From positions 310,001-374,000 of the forward strand of contig NZ_JANUFD010000005.1 of NCBI RefSeq assembly GCF_024807945.1: a DNA stretch of 64,000 bases, given 5' to 3'. Under the pieces are notes generated by a model, which did no database searches, was not told the DNA's origin, and saw nothing but the letters and a program-made list of their open reading frames with translations. A program made the translations under genes and the position numbers. Origin of the DNA: Pseudomonas sp. JUb42. GTDB taxonomy: Bacteria; Pseudomonadota; Gammaproteobacteria; Pseudomonadales; Pseudomonadaceae. Shown one piece after another: positions 9,184 through 18,669 of the stretch. Each line of letters begins with the position of its first letter. Position 1 is the first letter of the stretch.

Positions 9184-9227
9184 AAAAGTCCTTGATAAGG
9201 GCTGTGGGTGTTAGCGGCGCAGTCTAA

Positions 9228-10589
9228 TCACGCAGCGGTCACCTTACAATGGCCCGCTACTGGCCGTCCGATGCCATGGTAGAGGAATCCCAGGCCAGAT
9301 AGTTCAACGCAATCGTAGATATTGCGACCGTCGAACAGTACGGGCATTCGCATTACACCCCTGACTCGGGTGAAATCGGGCTGGCGAAACTGCTTCCACT
9401 CGGTCAACAGAACGACCGCATCTGCGCCCTCTGCGCAGCTGTACAACGACTCGGACAAGCGTAGCTGACCGCTTTCAATCGCGTGGGAATAATGCTTGGC
9501 CACCGCAGACATTGCCGCAGGGTCTGTGGCCTGAATCCTTGCGCCAGCCGCCAATAGGGCGTCAATCAGTACCAGGCTCGGCGCTTCCCGCAGATCATCG
9601 GTGCCCGGCTTGAACGCCAACCCCCAGAGCGCCACCACTCGCCCCTGCAGATAACCGCCAAAGTGCTGGACCAGGGCCTCGAACAGCAGCGTCTTCTGTT
9701 TCGCATTGCGCGCCTGCACTGCGCGCAGAATTTGCGGATCGAAGCCTTGCTGTTCGGCGGTATTGATCAGCGCCCGCACATCCTTGGGGAAACACGAACC
9801 GCCGTAACCGCAACCGGCATAAATAAAGTGCGTGCCGATACGCTTGTCGGCACCGATGGCGTGGCGTACCTGTTCGATATCCACATCCAGGTGCGCGCAC
9901 AACCCGGCCATTTCGTTGATGAAGGAGATCTTCGTCGCCAGAAAGGCATTGGCCGCGTATTTGCTGAACTCCGCCGCACGCACGCCCATGACCATGGCGC
10001 GCTCCCGATTGCGCAGGAACGGGCTATACAGGCGATGCAGCAGCTCGGCCGATTCATCATCCGGGCAGCCGAGAACGATGCGGTCCGGACGCATGAAGTC
10101 CTCGATGGCGGAGCCTTCCTTGAGAAATTCGGGGTTGCTGGCAACCTTGACCCGGCCCAGGACATCACGCCGGGCCAAGTGCCGATTAATTCGCTCCTGC
10201 ACCTGCTCGGCGGTGCCAACCGGGACCGTCGACTTGTCCACCACCACGCACGACCGGTCCAGGCATTGTCCCAGTTCGTCGGCCACCTTGAGCACATGGG
10301 ACAGATCGGCCGAGCCATCTTCATTGCTCGGCGTACCCACTGCGATAAAGACCACCTCGGCACGCCCGACACCCTGAGCCAACCGATCGGTAAAGCTGAG
10401 CTGCCCACTGGCCAATTGCGCCTTGATGATCGCTTCCAGGCCAGGTTCGTAGATCGGGCATTCTCCCCGGCACAACGCGGCGACACGCCGCGCATCGCGC
10501 TCCACGCAGACAACACGGTTGCCCATTTCGGCAAAACACGCCGCCGTGACCAGTCCTACATACCCAGCACCGATTACGCAAATTTGCAT
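9228..10589 (-). CDS. ugd: UDP-glucose 6-dehydrogenase
   Basis: 453 residues from the ATG at 10589, chosen because GGGAG precedes it at good spacing and the protein then opens with the Rossmann motif MQICVIGAGYVGLV. A longer in-frame start exists 75 bases upstream but adds sequence unlike the family. The catalytic cysteine is in GYGGSCFPKD. The enzyme oxidises UDP-glucose twice with NAD+ to UDP-glucuronate, a precursor for acidic exopolysaccharide or LPS modification. galU is immediately downstream. Confidence 0.95.
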   Translation of the reverse strand: MQICVIGAGYVGLVTAACFAEMGNRVVCVERDARRVAALCRGECPIYEPGLEAIIKAQLASGQLSFTDRLAQGVGRAEVVFIAVGTPSNEDGSADLSHVLKVADELGQCLDRSCVVVDKSTVPVGTAEQVQERINRHLARRDVLGRVKVASNPEFLKEGSAIEDFMRPDRIVLGCPDDESAELLHRLYSPFLRNRERAMVMGVRAAEFSKYAANAFLATKISFINEMAGLCAHLDVDIEQVRHAIGADKRIGTHFIYAGCGYGGSCFPKDVRALINTAEQQGFDPQILRAVQARNAKQKTLLFEALVQHFGGYLQGRVVALWGLAFKPGTDDLREAPSLVLIDALLAAGARIQATDPAAMSAVAKHYSHAIESGQLRLSESLYSCAEGADAVVLLTEWKQFRQPDFTRVRGVMRMPVLFDGRNIYDCVELSGLGFLYHGIGRPVAGHCKVTAA

Positions 10590-10818
10590 GGTGGAACTCC
10601 CACATAATTTGTGGCAATTCCACCGCACTACAATTGCAGGCAGATGACGTCCGGGCGACAGCATGATGACAACAGCCTTATCATGCCGCGCCGCCGCTCA
10701 ATTCAGTTTGATTCGATGAGAAATGTGCAGAAAATGCCGGAACGATGGCATACCGCCACAGTCGAAGTCTTTCAGTTGCACAGGCGTTCTTCACCCCTCC
10801 ACACACGCGAAAAAAATC

Positions 10819-11100
10819 ATGATCAGATTGTTATGCATTGCAGCGATATTGGGCCTGGTCGGCTGCGCGACCGCCTCCAACACCACGTTGAAAAACGGCC
10901 GTCAGGGCCTGAGCATCGACTGCTCCGGCGAAGCCATGTCCTGGGCCAGTTGCTATCAAAAAGCCAGTGATTCTTGCGCGGGTACCGGCTATGAAATCGT
11001 TGGCACCGACGGCACCCCGCAACCCAAGGAAAGCGACAAGACCCTGGGCGTGGACGTAGGCAACTACAAAGGCCGCAGCGTTACCGTAGTCTGCAAGTAA
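10819..11100 (+). CDS. Small putative lipoprotein
   Basis: 93 residues from the ATG at 10819, where the protein opens MIRLLCIAAILGLVGC. This is a classic lipoprotein signal with the lipobox cysteine at position 16; upstream in-frame starts would bury the signal. The mature part has conserved-looking cysteines (DCSGEAMSWASCYQKASDSC) and ends VTVVCK. Predicted to be anchored to a membrane facing the periplasm. Function unknown. It converges on another small lipoprotein gene. Confidence 0.75.
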   Translation: MIRLLCIAAILGLVGCATASNTTLKNGRQGLSIDCSGEAMSWASCYQKASDSCAGTGYEIVGTDGTPQPKESDKTLGVDVGNYKGRSVTVVCK

Positions 11101-11112
11101 CGCCTTCAGTCA

Positions 11113-11463
11113 TCAGCCGGAAATACACGCGGTTGCGGCCCGCTGCACATCCTTGGGTCGCAGCGGCACATTGGACAGGCGCTCATAAACTTTGATCGAG
11201 CTGCCGCTGGAACGGTTTTCAATATTGAGGATAGCCGCAGGGTCAGCGCTGAACTTCTGCGCCACGATGATCTGCAAGCCCTCGTGATGCGCCTCGACCA
11301 AAGGCGGCTTGCGGCTATCGGCGATCTTGCCCAGGAAGCAGTCTGCATACTCACGCGGGCTTTTGCCCGACATCACGCTCATGGTCGCTGGTGTGTGCTC
11401 GATGTCCTCGACAGTGGCGCAACCGGTCATCGCCAAGGCCAGGATTACAACGGCCAGTTTCAT
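11113..11463 (-). CDS. Small putative lipoprotein, function unknown
   Basis: 116 residues from the ATG at 11463, which has GGAGGG upstream. It opens MKLAVVILALAMTGCATVED, a short signal ending in a lipobox-like MTGC (Cys15). The mature part includes YADCFLGKIADSR and a C-terminal AATACISG. It is convergent with the preceding lipoprotein gene with only 12 bases between the stops. The start that would give 160 residues is rejected because it places an Arg-rich segment ahead of the signal peptide. Confidence 0.75.
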   Translation of the reverse strand: MKLAVVILALAMTGCATVEDIEHTPATMSVMSGKSPREYADCFLGKIADSRKPPLVEAHHEGLQIIVAQKFSADPAAILNIENRSSGSSIKVYERLSNVPLRPKDVQRAATACISG

Positions 11464-11688
11464 ACAATCCCTCCAGATAAAAATAATACGCCTGCTGCGG
11501 TTTCGGCGGCCGCGGGAAAAATTGCGGCAGGCCGTACGACAAGCAGGGGCGCGATTAGATCCCGATCCAGACACATTTAGCGAGAAAGTCTGCAAGAAAA
11601 CTGCAATCGACCATAAATACCGGGACGCTGCGTGCTATCGTTTCGGTTTTTTGCAAAAGCGCGCCAAAAGCGCGTCTCCGGAGCCCCC

Positions 11689-11994
11689 ATGAAATTCGTC
11701 CACCAGCGCGAGCACCTCAACGAAGACGATCTGGTCGTCATCGAGTGCTCCCAGCTCTGCAATATCCGTCTGATGAACGATGCCAACTTCCGCAGCTTCA
11801 AGAATGGCGGTCGTCACACTTACCACGGCGGCGCATTCGACAAATTCCCGGCCAAGATTACCGTGCCCAGCACCGGCTTCTGGAACATCACCCTGGATAC
11901 CACGGGGCGCAAGACCGACAGCAACGGTGGACGCAAAACCGCCTTCACCCACTCGATCAAGATCGTGCGTCGCTCGACGTCGCGCCTGAGCTGA
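11689..11994 (+). CDS. DUF1883 domain-containing protein
   Basis: 101 residues from MKFVHQREHLNEDDLVVIEC. The segments LMNDANFRSFKNGGRHTYHG and AKITVPSTGFWNITLD match DUF1883, a small all-beta family of unknown function. No signal peptide, so probably cytosolic. The next gene starts 10 bp after the stop codon, which suggests a two-gene operon. Confidence 0.85.
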   Translation: MKFVHQREHLNEDDLVVIECSQLCNIRLMNDANFRSFKNGGRHTYHGGAFDKFPAKITVPSTGFWNITLDTTGRKTDSNGGRKTAFTHSIKIVRRSTSRLS

Positions 11995-12004
11995 AGGAGT
12001 TTCC

Positions 12005-12184
12005 ATGAGTCAGCCTACCCCAACGACCAAATACGCGGTCAGCTATAAGCTGAACGGTGAACGCCGCTTCGAGTTTGCCCAGCTGCAATCAAACTCGGTC
12101 GACAAAGCCAGGGCCGCCCTGGAAAAAATGCATGGCGCCAGCGACGACCACATCACCGACGTCAAGGTCAGTAAGGCGTTGTAA
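12005..12184 (+). CDS. Small hypothetical protein, 59 residues
   Basis: An ATG at 12005 with GAAGGAG upstream opens a 59-codon frame: MSQPTPTTKYAVSYKLNGE, then FEFAQLQSNSVDKARAALEK, ending VKVSKAL. It is compact and charged, with predicted beta and helix character and no signal peptide. Its position 10 bp after the DUF1883 stop and the strong ribosome site make it credible. Function unknown. Confidence 0.75.
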   Translation: MSQPTPTTKYAVSYKLNGERRFEFAQLQSNSVDKARAALEKMHGASDDHITDVKVSKAL

Positions 12185-12212
12185 GCGATGGCCTGAGCAC
12201 AATCACCTGAAT

Positions 12213-12269
12213 CTGTAGGAGCGGCTTTAGCCGCGAGAGCGCCCTCCCGGAAAAAGCCGGTCCTACTCG
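12213..12269. repeat. REP-like inverted pair (GGCTTTAGCC type)
   Basis: TGTAGGAGCGGCTTTAGCCG faces CGGAAAAAGCCGGTCCTAC, a slightly degenerate partner, between the 59-residue gene and alkB. Confidence 0.75.
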
Positions 12270-12303
12270 TTCAAGCCGCAGCGGATCCCCAGCCGATCAT
12301 CTC

Positions 12304-12981
12304 ATGCGACACGAAACCGAAACTCCCGCCACCCTCGACCTGTTCGCCGACGATCAACCCCAACTCACCGGCACCGAACGGATCGGCCCGCAATCCGTCA
12401 TTCTGCGCGGCTTCGCCCTGCCCCTGAGCGAAAGCCTGCTGCCCGCCTTGCGTACGGTCGTGCGGCAAGCACCATTCCGGCATCTGGTCACGCCCGGCGG
12501 CTTTACCATGTCGGCAGCAATGACCTGTTGCGGCAGTGTCGGCTGGACCTCGTCACGCCAAGGCTATCGCTACAGCCCCCAGGATCCGCACACCGGTTCG
12601 CCCTGGCCGCAGATTCCCGAAGAACTCGTGACCCTGGCCCAAGCTGCCGCTGAAGTGGGCGGCTTTCCCGGTTTCGTCCCCGACGCCTGCCTGATCAACC
12701 GCTATGTGCCGGGGGCGAAGATGTCCCTGCATCAGGATAAGGATGAAACCGATCACCGCTGGCCGGTGGTTTCCATTTCCCTGGGGATTGCCGCGATCTT
12801 CGAATTCGGCGGCTTCGAGCGCAGCGACAGGCCGCAACGACTGTCGCTGTTTCATGGTGATGTGGTGGTCTGGGGCGGCGTTGACCGCCTGCGCTTTCAT
12901 GGTGTGCAGCCGATCAGGCAAGCCAGTCATCCGCTACTGGGGGAGCAGCGGATTAACCTGACTTTGCGCAAGGCGTTGTAG
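12304..12981 (+). CDS. alkB: DNA oxidative demethylase AlkB
   Basis: 225 residues, close to the 216 of E. coli AlkB. The Fe(II) ligands are His143 and Asp145 (LHQDKDE) and His199 (RFHGV). The 2-oxoglutarate-binding arginines are Arg216 and Arg222 (RINLTLRKAL). The same spacing as in E. coli makes the assignment strong. It repairs 1-methyladenine and 3-methylcytosine in DNA by oxidative demethylation. It stands alone between REP elements, with no ada gene nearby. Confidence 0.94.
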   Translation: MRHETETPATLDLFADDQPQLTGTERIGPQSVILRGFALPLSESLLPALRTVVRQAPFRHLVTPGGFTMSAAMTCCGSVGWTSSRQGYRYSPQDPHTGSPWPQIPEELVTLAQAAAEVGGFPGFVPDACLINRYVPGAKMSLHQDKDETDHRWPVVSISLGIAAIFEFGGFERSDRPQRLSLFHGDVVVWGGVDRLRFHGVQPIRQASHPLLGEQRINLTLRKAL

Positions 12982-13060
12982 GGCGAACGCACATTTCAGG
13001 CAGGAGGTAATTGTGGGAGCCGTCCCGCCGCTAACGCTAACCGGGGCAAGGGGCAAATCT

Positions 13061-13152
13061 TGTGGGAGCGAATTCATTCGCGAAGAGGCCGGTACATACG
13101 ATGCATCTTCATCGCCTGGAACACCGCTTTCGCGAATAAATTCGCTCCCACA
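13061..13152. repeat. REP-like inverted pair (GCGAATTCATTCGCGAA type)
   Basis: Arms GGGAGCGAATTCATTCGCGA and the inverse TTCGCGAATAAATTCGCTCCC enclose about 50 bases. The unit recurs at 34689, 38824 and 50191. A degenerate half, GTGGGAGCCGTCCCG, precedes it at 13014. Confidence 0.85.
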
Positions 13153-13195
13153 ATTCGCTTCCACAGAATTCGCCCGACAACTCCTGTCTTTTTAG

Positions 13196-14998
13196 CTAGG
13201 CCTCACTCCGACTCTTGGCCGGGCACTCGACCCGATGCAGGTTCAACGCGGTATTGATAATGCCGATATGGCTGAACGCCTGCGGGAAGTTGCCCAGCAT
13301 GCGCTGGCTGCGCGAGTCGTACTGCTCGGACAGCAGGCCGACATCGTTGCACAGCCCGCACAGCCGGTCGAACAGCTGCCGCGCCTCGGCCTCGCGCCCC
13401 AGCAACACGTAGACATCGGCCAGCCAGAACGAACAGACCAGGAAGGTGCCCTCATGACCCGAGACGCCGTCGTCACTGCGCTCACTGTCATAGCGCAGCA
13501 ACAGGCCGTTCTGCATCAGCTTGCGTTCTATATGCGCCACAGTGCCAATCACCCGCGGATCGTTGGCAGGCAGGAAGCCGGTCAGGGCGATTTGCAACAG
13601 GCTGGCGTCCAGCTCCTTGCCGCCGTAGGTCTGCACGAAGCTGCCCATTTGCGCATCGAAGCCGTGCTCGCAGACATCGGCGTGAATCTGGTCGGCCACG
13701 CCACGGTAATGCCGGGCCAGCTCACGCTCTTCTGCGGTCTTGGCAGACTGCTCGATCAGGCTGGCATTGCGGTCAAACGCGACCCAGGCCATGACTTTGG
13801 AATGGGTAAAATGCCGGGGCTCGGAGCGGATCTCCCAGATACCCTGATCCGGCTTGTGCCACACCTCTTCGAGAAACGGCATGATCACCTTGGAAATCGC
13901 CACACTGCGCGGCGGTCGTGGCAGGCCGCCCTTGACCGCCTGAATCATCGCATCGGCAACTTCGCCGTATACATCCAGTTGCATCTGGGTCGCCGCGCCA
14001 TTGCCGATCCGCACTGGGCCTGAGCCTTCATAGCCCTTGAGCCAGGACAGTTCCAGCTCGGGCAGGCGCCGCTCGCCGCCCAGGCCATACATGATCTGGA
14101 TCTGCTCCGGATTACCCGCCACCGAGCGCATCAACCAGGCGCGCCAGGCATTGGCTTCCTCAAAATAACCGAGGTTCATGAAGGCCAGCAGGGTCATGGT
14201 CGCATCCCGCAGCCAGCAAAACCGGTAATCCCAGTTGCGCTCACCGCCAATCTGCTCGGGCAGGGATGTGGTCACCGCCGCAACAATCCCGCCGGTGGGC
14301 AGGTATGTCATGGCCTTGAGGGTGATCAGCGAGCGCTTGACCTGTTCGGTCCATGGCCCGACATCGGGGCAGCGATTAGAGAACTCCAGCCAAAAGGCTT
14401 CGGCCTCCTTAAGTGCGCCTTCACCGTCCAATGCCTCGGCAATCGGCTCGTTGGAGGGCTGATGGCTGAGGGTAAAGACCCGCCGCTGGCCGCTTTCGAC
14501 GCGAAAATGGCTGGTCGTATGATGGTCCATGGCCTCGAGTGCCGATGGCGTACGCAGCACCAGCATCTCCGGCCCGGCCACCGCCGTGAGGGTGTGGGGA
14601 TCGTGCTTTTCCACCCAGGGCACGGAGCTGCCGTAATCGAAGCGGATAGTCAGGTCCATGGCGAACTTCACCTCGCCTTCCAGACCCTCGACGATGCGCA
14701 CTACATGGTTGCCGGCACCCATGGGCATGAACTCGATCAGGCGGGCACGGCCGGTGTCAGTCTCGAATTGCGTCTGCAGGATCAGGGTGCCGTCCAGATA
14801 GCGCCGCTGGACATGCCGAACCTCCTGACTGGGGGCAATCTTCCAGCGACCATTATCGGTTTCGCCGAGCAAGGCAGCAAAACAGGCCGGCGAATCGAAA
14901 CGCGGGAAACACAACCAGTCCAGCGAACCATCCCGCGCCACCAGGGCAGCGGTCTTGCAATTGCCCAACAGGGCATAGTCTTCAATCAGTGCAGCCAT
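13196..14998 (-). CDS. Glycoside hydrolase family 15 protein, trehalase-like
   Basis: 600 residues from the ATG at 14998, which has a GGACAAGG ribosome site; a start 39 bases upstream is possible. The N-terminal trehalase-like beta domain begins MAALIEDYALLGNCKTAALV. The (alpha/alpha)6 domain contains GERNWDYRFCWLRDATMTL, a signature of bacterial GH15 enzymes. Family members include glucoamylases, glucodextranases and acid trehalases. No signal peptide, so cytosolic. It is last in a gnd-zwf-HAD-GH15 run, so released glucose could feed the pentose phosphate route. Whether the substrate is trehalose, dextrin or another glucoside cannot be told from sequence alone. Confidence 0.85.
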   Translation of the reverse strand: MAALIEDYALLGNCKTAALVARDGSLDWLCFPRFDSPACFAALLGETDNGRWKIAPSQEVRHVQRRYLDGTLILQTQFETDTGRARLIEFMPMGAGNHVVRIVEGLEGEVKFAMDLTIRFDYGSSVPWVEKHDPHTLTAVAGPEMLVLRTPSALEAMDHHTTSHFRVESGQRRVFTLSHQPSNEPIAEALDGEGALKEAEAFWLEFSNRCPDVGPWTEQVKRSLITLKAMTYLPTGGIVAAVTTSLPEQIGGERNWDYRFCWLRDATMTLLAFMNLGYFEEANAWRAWLMRSVAGNPEQIQIMYGLGGERRLPELELSWLKGYEGSGPVRIGNGAATQMQLDVYGEVADAMIQAVKGGLPRPPRSVAISKVIMPFLEEVWHKPDQGIWEIRSEPRHFTHSKVMAWVAFDRNASLIEQSAKTAEERELARHYRGVADQIHADVCEHGFDAQMGSFVQTYGGKELDASLLQIALTGFLPANDPRVIGTVAHIERKLMQNGLLLRYDSERSDDGVSGHEGTFLVCSFWLADVYVLLGREAEARQLFDRLCGLCNDVGLLSEQYDSRSQRMLGNFPQAFSHIGIINTALNLHRVECPAKSRSEA

Positions 14999-15037
14999 AA
15001 AACCTTGTCCACCCGAGGTCATGCAGCGCAATGCCAC

Positions 15038-15856
15038 TCAATGCGGCAGGATGTATTGCTCGATTGCCATGGCTACGCCGTCCTGCAGATTGCTGCCGGT
15101 GACATGGTCAGCCTGGCTGCGTACGGCCTCCTCGGCCTGGCCCATGGCAATGGACAGACCGGCGCGGCGGAACATGGCAACGTCGTTGCCGCCATCGCCG
15201 ATGGCCGCACTCTGCGCCAGCGGTACGCCCAGCAACTCGGCCAGTGAGGCCAGCGCCGAGCCCTTGTTGGCGTCCAGGGCGGTGACATCCAGATAGTAAT
15301 CCTGAGAGCGCGCAGCGTGTGCCGTGCCTTCTATCAGCGGGTTGAGCTCGCCCTCAAGGCGCTTGAGCAATTCAAAGTCCTTGCTGGCGGCGACAATCTT
15401 GTCAGCCCGGTCCAGATAAGGCGCGAAGCTCTCTACCAGCACCGGGCCGTAACCCAGGGTGTGCTGCTCATGGGCGACATAATCGCCGTCGGGATCGAGC
15501 AGATACCATTGATCATCGGCAAACAGCCAGGCGGAGACTGGATGCCGGGCAAACAACTCGAGCGTGGTACGAGCGGCCGCCGGATCGATGCGATGGGCCA
15601 GCAACAGGCTGCCGTCGGGATTGATCAGGTTGCCGCCATTGAAGGCCACCGTGGGCAAATCGATGCCCAGGGCCTCGATCTGCTGACGCATGGCCCTCGG
15701 CGGGCGGCTGCTGGCCAGGGTGAAATGAATGCCTGCTGCGCGCAAACGGGCAATGGCGTCGATATTGGCCTGGCTCAGGCTGTGATCAGGGCGCAACAGC
15801 GTGCCATCGATATCGGAGAGCAGGAAACGGATGAGGGGTTGCGTCGAATCGCTCAT
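15038..15856 (-). CDS. Cof-type HAD-superfamily sugar-phosphate phosphatase
   Basis: 272 residues from MSDSTQPLIRF; this ATG overlaps the zwf stop as ATGA, implying translational coupling. A start 15 bases upstream is possible. HAD motif I is LLSDIDGTLL, motif II LASSRPP and motif IV GDGGNDVAMFRRAG, with a C2-type cap between, as in Cof/YidA phosphatases. Its substrate is probably a sugar phosphate or a related metabolite. The position between zwf and the GH15 gene suggests a housekeeping role in sugar phosphate metabolism. Confidence 0.88.
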   Translation of the reverse strand: MSDSTQPLIRFLLSDIDGTLLRPDHSLSQANIDAIARLRAAGIHFTLASSRPPRAMRQQIEALGIDLPTVAFNGGNLINPDGSLLLAHRIDPAAARTTLELFARHPVSAWLFADDQWYLLDPDGDYVAHEQHTLGYGPVLVESFAPYLDRADKIVAASKDFELLKRLEGELNPLIEGTAHAARSQDYYLDVTALDANKGSALASLAELLGVPLAQSAAIGDGGNDVAMFRRAGLSIAMGQAEEAVRSQADHVTGSNLQDGVAMAIEQYILPH

Positions 15857-17385
15857 CCGATGCTGTGCCATTCGCGGCCGTCGCGGGAAAGCAACTCATC
15901 GGCTGCTTCGGGGCCATCCTCACCGGCCTTGTACAGCTCGACCTTGGGATGCGCGGCCCAGGCATCGAGGAACGGTTGCACGGCGCGCCAGCCGTTTTCG
16001 ATATTGTCGGCGCGCTGAAACAGCGTCTGATCGCCGGTCATGCAGTCATAGATCAGCGTTTCATAGCCGGTCGAAGGCTGCATTTCAAAGAAGTCCTTAT
16101 AGGCAAAGCCCAACTCGATGTTCTGCAATTCCAGGGTCGGCCCCGGGCGCTTGGCCTGCAGGTCAAAAGACATGCCTTCATTGGGCTGGATCTGGATGCG
16201 CAGGTAGTTGGGCTTGAGCCGCTCGATATCGGTATCGCGGAACTGCGCGTAGGGCGCGTGCTTGAAACAGATAGCGATCTCGGTATCGCGCACGCTCATG
16301 CGCTTGCCGGTACGCAGGTAGAACGGCACGCCGACCCAGCGCCAGTTATCGATCATCACCTTGATAGCCGCAAAGGTCTCGGTATTGCTGGCGGGATCGA
16401 CGCGATCCTCCTCGCGATAGCCCGGCACGGCCTTGTCACCCTTACCGCCGGCAGCGTATTGACCGCGCACCGAGTTGGCCAGGGCCTCTTTTTCGCTCCA
16501 GGGCCGAATCGCGCCGACGACCTTGGCTTTTTCCCCGCGTACGGCATCAGCGCCGAACGCCGCGGGAGGCTCCATGGCGACCATGGCCAGAAGCTGGAAT
16601 AAGTGATTGGGCACCATGTCACGCAGGGCGCCGGTGGTTTCGTAAAAGCTGCCACGGGTTTCGACGCCGACGGTTTCCGCCGCCGTAATCTGTACGTGGT
16701 CGATGTAATGGTTGTTCCAGAAGGATTCGAACAGGCCGTTGGAGAAACGGCTGACCAGAATATTCTGCACCGTTTCCTTGCCCAGATAATGATCGATCCG
16801 ATAGATCTGCTTTTCGTTCATGACCTTGAGCAGGCAGGCATTCAACGCCTGAGCGCTGGCCAGGTCGGAACCGAAGGGTTTTTCGATGACGACTCGCCGG
16901 AAGTACTCATCGCCCTCTTCCAGCAAGCCGCTTTTACCCAGGCGGGTGGCGACTTCACTGAAGAAGCGCGCCGCCGTAGCCAGGTAGAACACCGCATTGT
17001 CGGTGCCGTTACTCTTGATTCGGGCGGTGATGTCGCTGTACGTCGAATCGTCAAGAAAATCACCCTGTATGTAGCTAATGCGTCCGGCCAGATCGGCCCA
17101 GATCTTCGGATCCAGGACTTCGGCGCCTTCACTGCCTTTCTTTGCCGCCTCCTGGCGGATGAAATCCTCCAGTTTCTTGGCAAAATCGGCGTCGCTGATC
17201 GCATTGTGATCGACGCCGACGATGTGCAGCCCCTTGTCCACCAGACCATCTCGGGTCAGGTTGTACAGTGCCGGCATCAACAGTCGCTTGACCAGATCGC
17301 CATGGGCACCGAACAGAAACAAGGTCGTCGGTGGAGCTACTTCAGGTGTCTTCTTGCGGGATTCGTGCGTACGCGACAGCCCCAT
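15853..17385 (-). CDS. zwf: Glucose-6-phosphate 1-dehydrogenase
   Basis: 510 residues, in the usual range. The N-terminal coenzyme motif is LFLFGAHGDLVKR; the substrate-binding catalytic motif is YRIDHYLGKETVQN. It oxidises glucose-6-phosphate to 6-phosphogluconolactone, feeding the Entner-Doudoroff and pentose phosphate routes. It starts 3 bp after the gnd stop and its stop overlaps the HAD gene start. No pgl or edd is adjacent, so this is probably one of several Zwf paralogues that Pseudomonas carry. Confidence 0.96.
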   Translation of the reverse strand: MGLSRTHESRKKTPEVAPPTTLFLFGAHGDLVKRLLMPALYNLTRDGLVDKGLHIVGVDHNAISDADFAKKLEDFIRQEAAKKGSEGAEVLDPKIWADLAGRISYIQGDFLDDSTYSDITARIKSNGTDNAVFYLATAARFFSEVATRLGKSGLLEEGDEYFRRVVIEKPFGSDLASAQALNACLLKVMNEKQIYRIDHYLGKETVQNILVSRFSNGLFESFWNNHYIDHVQITAAETVGVETRGSFYETTGALRDMVPNHLFQLLAMVAMEPPAAFGADAVRGEKAKVVGAIRPWSEKEALANSVRGQYAAGGKGDKAVPGYREEDRVDPASNTETFAAIKVMIDNWRWVGVPFYLRTGKRMSVRDTEIAICFKHAPYAQFRDTDIERLKPNYLRIQIQPNEGMSFDLQAKRPGPTLELQNIELGFAYKDFFEMQPSTGYETLIYDCMTGDQTLFQRADNIENGWRAVQPFLDAWAAHPKVELYKAGEDGPEAADELLSRDGREWHSIG

Positions 17386-17388
17386 CGT

Positions 17389-18363
17389 TTATTTCCCTTC
17401 TTTATGACCACCAAAACCGAAGCGCATGGCGGACAACAATTTGTCGCCATACGTACTTTGTTGACGCGAGCGGAAACGGGCAAACAGTGCGCTGGACAGC
17501 ACCGGAACCGGTACAGCCTGTTCCATGGCGGCTTCGATGGTCCAGCGACCTTCGCCGCTGTCAGCCACGGCGCCGGAATAGGCATCCAGTTTCGGATCGG
17601 TTGCCAGGGCGTCGGCGGTCAGGTCCAGCAGCCAGGACGAAACCACGCTGCCACGACGCCAGACTTCGGCGATGTCGGCCATGTTCAGGTCGAAACGCTG
17701 TTCCGGCGGCAGGTTTTCCGAGTTTTTCTGCTTGAGAATGTCGAAGCCTTCGGCAAACGCCTGCATCATTCCGTATTCGATGCCGTTGTGGATCATCTTG
17801 ACGAAGTGACCCGATCCGGCGGGACCGGCATGGATATAACCGCGCTCGGCACGATCATCCGTGGAGTTGCGGTCCTTGGTGCGCGGCACGTCGCCGATAC
17901 CCGGAGCCAGGGTGGCGAACAGCGGGTCAAGGCGCTCGACCACCGAGGCATTGCCACCGATCATCATGCAAAAACCGCGTTCCAGCCCCCAGACGCCGCC
18001 GGAAGTACCGACGTCGACATAGTGCAGGCCCTTCTGTTCGAGGGTCTTGGCCCGACGTACGTCGTCCTTATAGAAGGTGTTGCCGCCGTCGATGATCACA
18101 TCGCCAGCTTCGAGCAATTGGCCGAGGGTCTCGATCGTGTCCTCGGTAGGCGCACCGGCGGGCAGCATGACCCAGATGGCACGGGGCTTTTCCAGGGCGG
18201 CGACCATGCCTGGCAGGTCGTTCACGGCGGTAGAGCCTTCACCGGCCAGGGTCTTGCGCGAGGCTTCGTCGCGGTCATAGACCACAGTCGTATGGCCATC
18301 GAGCATCAAACGCCGTGCAATATTGCCGCCCATGCGGCCCAGTCCAATAATCCCGAGTTGCAT
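17389..18363 (-). CDS. gnd: 6-phosphogluconate dehydrogenase, decarboxylating (short form)
   Basis: 324 residues, the short class related to Gram-positive GntZ rather than the 470-residue E. coli enzyme. The Rossmann motif is [17 protein letters not shown], followed by [19 protein letters not shown] and [15 protein letters not shown], the catalytic region. It oxidatively decarboxylates 6-phosphogluconate to ribulose-5-phosphate. It heads the run gnd-zwf-HAD-GH15, with only 3 bp before zwf. Members of the short class often prefer NAD+; that is family knowledge, not seen here. Confidence 0.94.
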   Translation of the reverse strand: MQLGIIGLGRMGGNIARRLMLDGHTTVVYDRDEASRKTLAGEGSTAVNDLPGMVAALEKPRAIWVMLPAGAPTEDTIETLGQLLEAGDVIIDGGNTFYKDDVRRAKTLEQKGLHYVDVGTSGGVWGLERGFCMMIGGNASVVERLDPLFATLAPGIGDVPRTKDRNSTDDRAERGYIHAGPAGSGHFVKMIHNGIEYGMMQAFAEGFDILKQKNSENLPPEQRFDLNMADIAEVWRRGSVVSSWLLDLTADALATDPKLDAYSGAVADSGEGRWTIEAAMEQAVPVPVLSSALFARFRSRQQSTYGDKLLSAMRFGFGGHKEGK

Positions 18364-18669
18364 GTAGAGGTGCTCCTTGATTCATGAAAAGAAGTGCCTC
18401 TCTTTATAGCCCGGCACGCTCGATTCCGATGCGTGAAGGGTTAGTCCGGAGAGATTGGGTATCGGTTCCCTGAAAAGGGAATGCTAGACAGAAGCGTGCC
18501 TGATAATGCGTATTTTCGCGATCAGGAACGGTTCGTGACAATTAAAAATAAAAAAGTTCCATTCCAGCCCAAAAGAAATCAGAATCAGCGCCGATAGAGA
18601 GACACGCAACGACGATTTGTCAGGGCGCCAGGTCTTTCAGGTTGAATCCCGCCATTTGCGAGGTGAGCA
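18364..18669. other. Intergenic region upstream of gnd
   Basis: About 300 bp between the divergent gnd and a small plus-strand gene. It should hold both promoters. A small inverted repeat, GTTCCCTGAAAAGGGAAT, lies near 18465-18482. I recognise no known operator and no convincing ORF. Confidence 0.5.

Noticed and set aside
13061..13152. CRISPR-like or terminator reading of the GCGAATTCATTCGCGAA palindromes
   Set aside because: Copies are dispersed single pairs, not spaced arrays, and lack T runs; they fit REP elements better.
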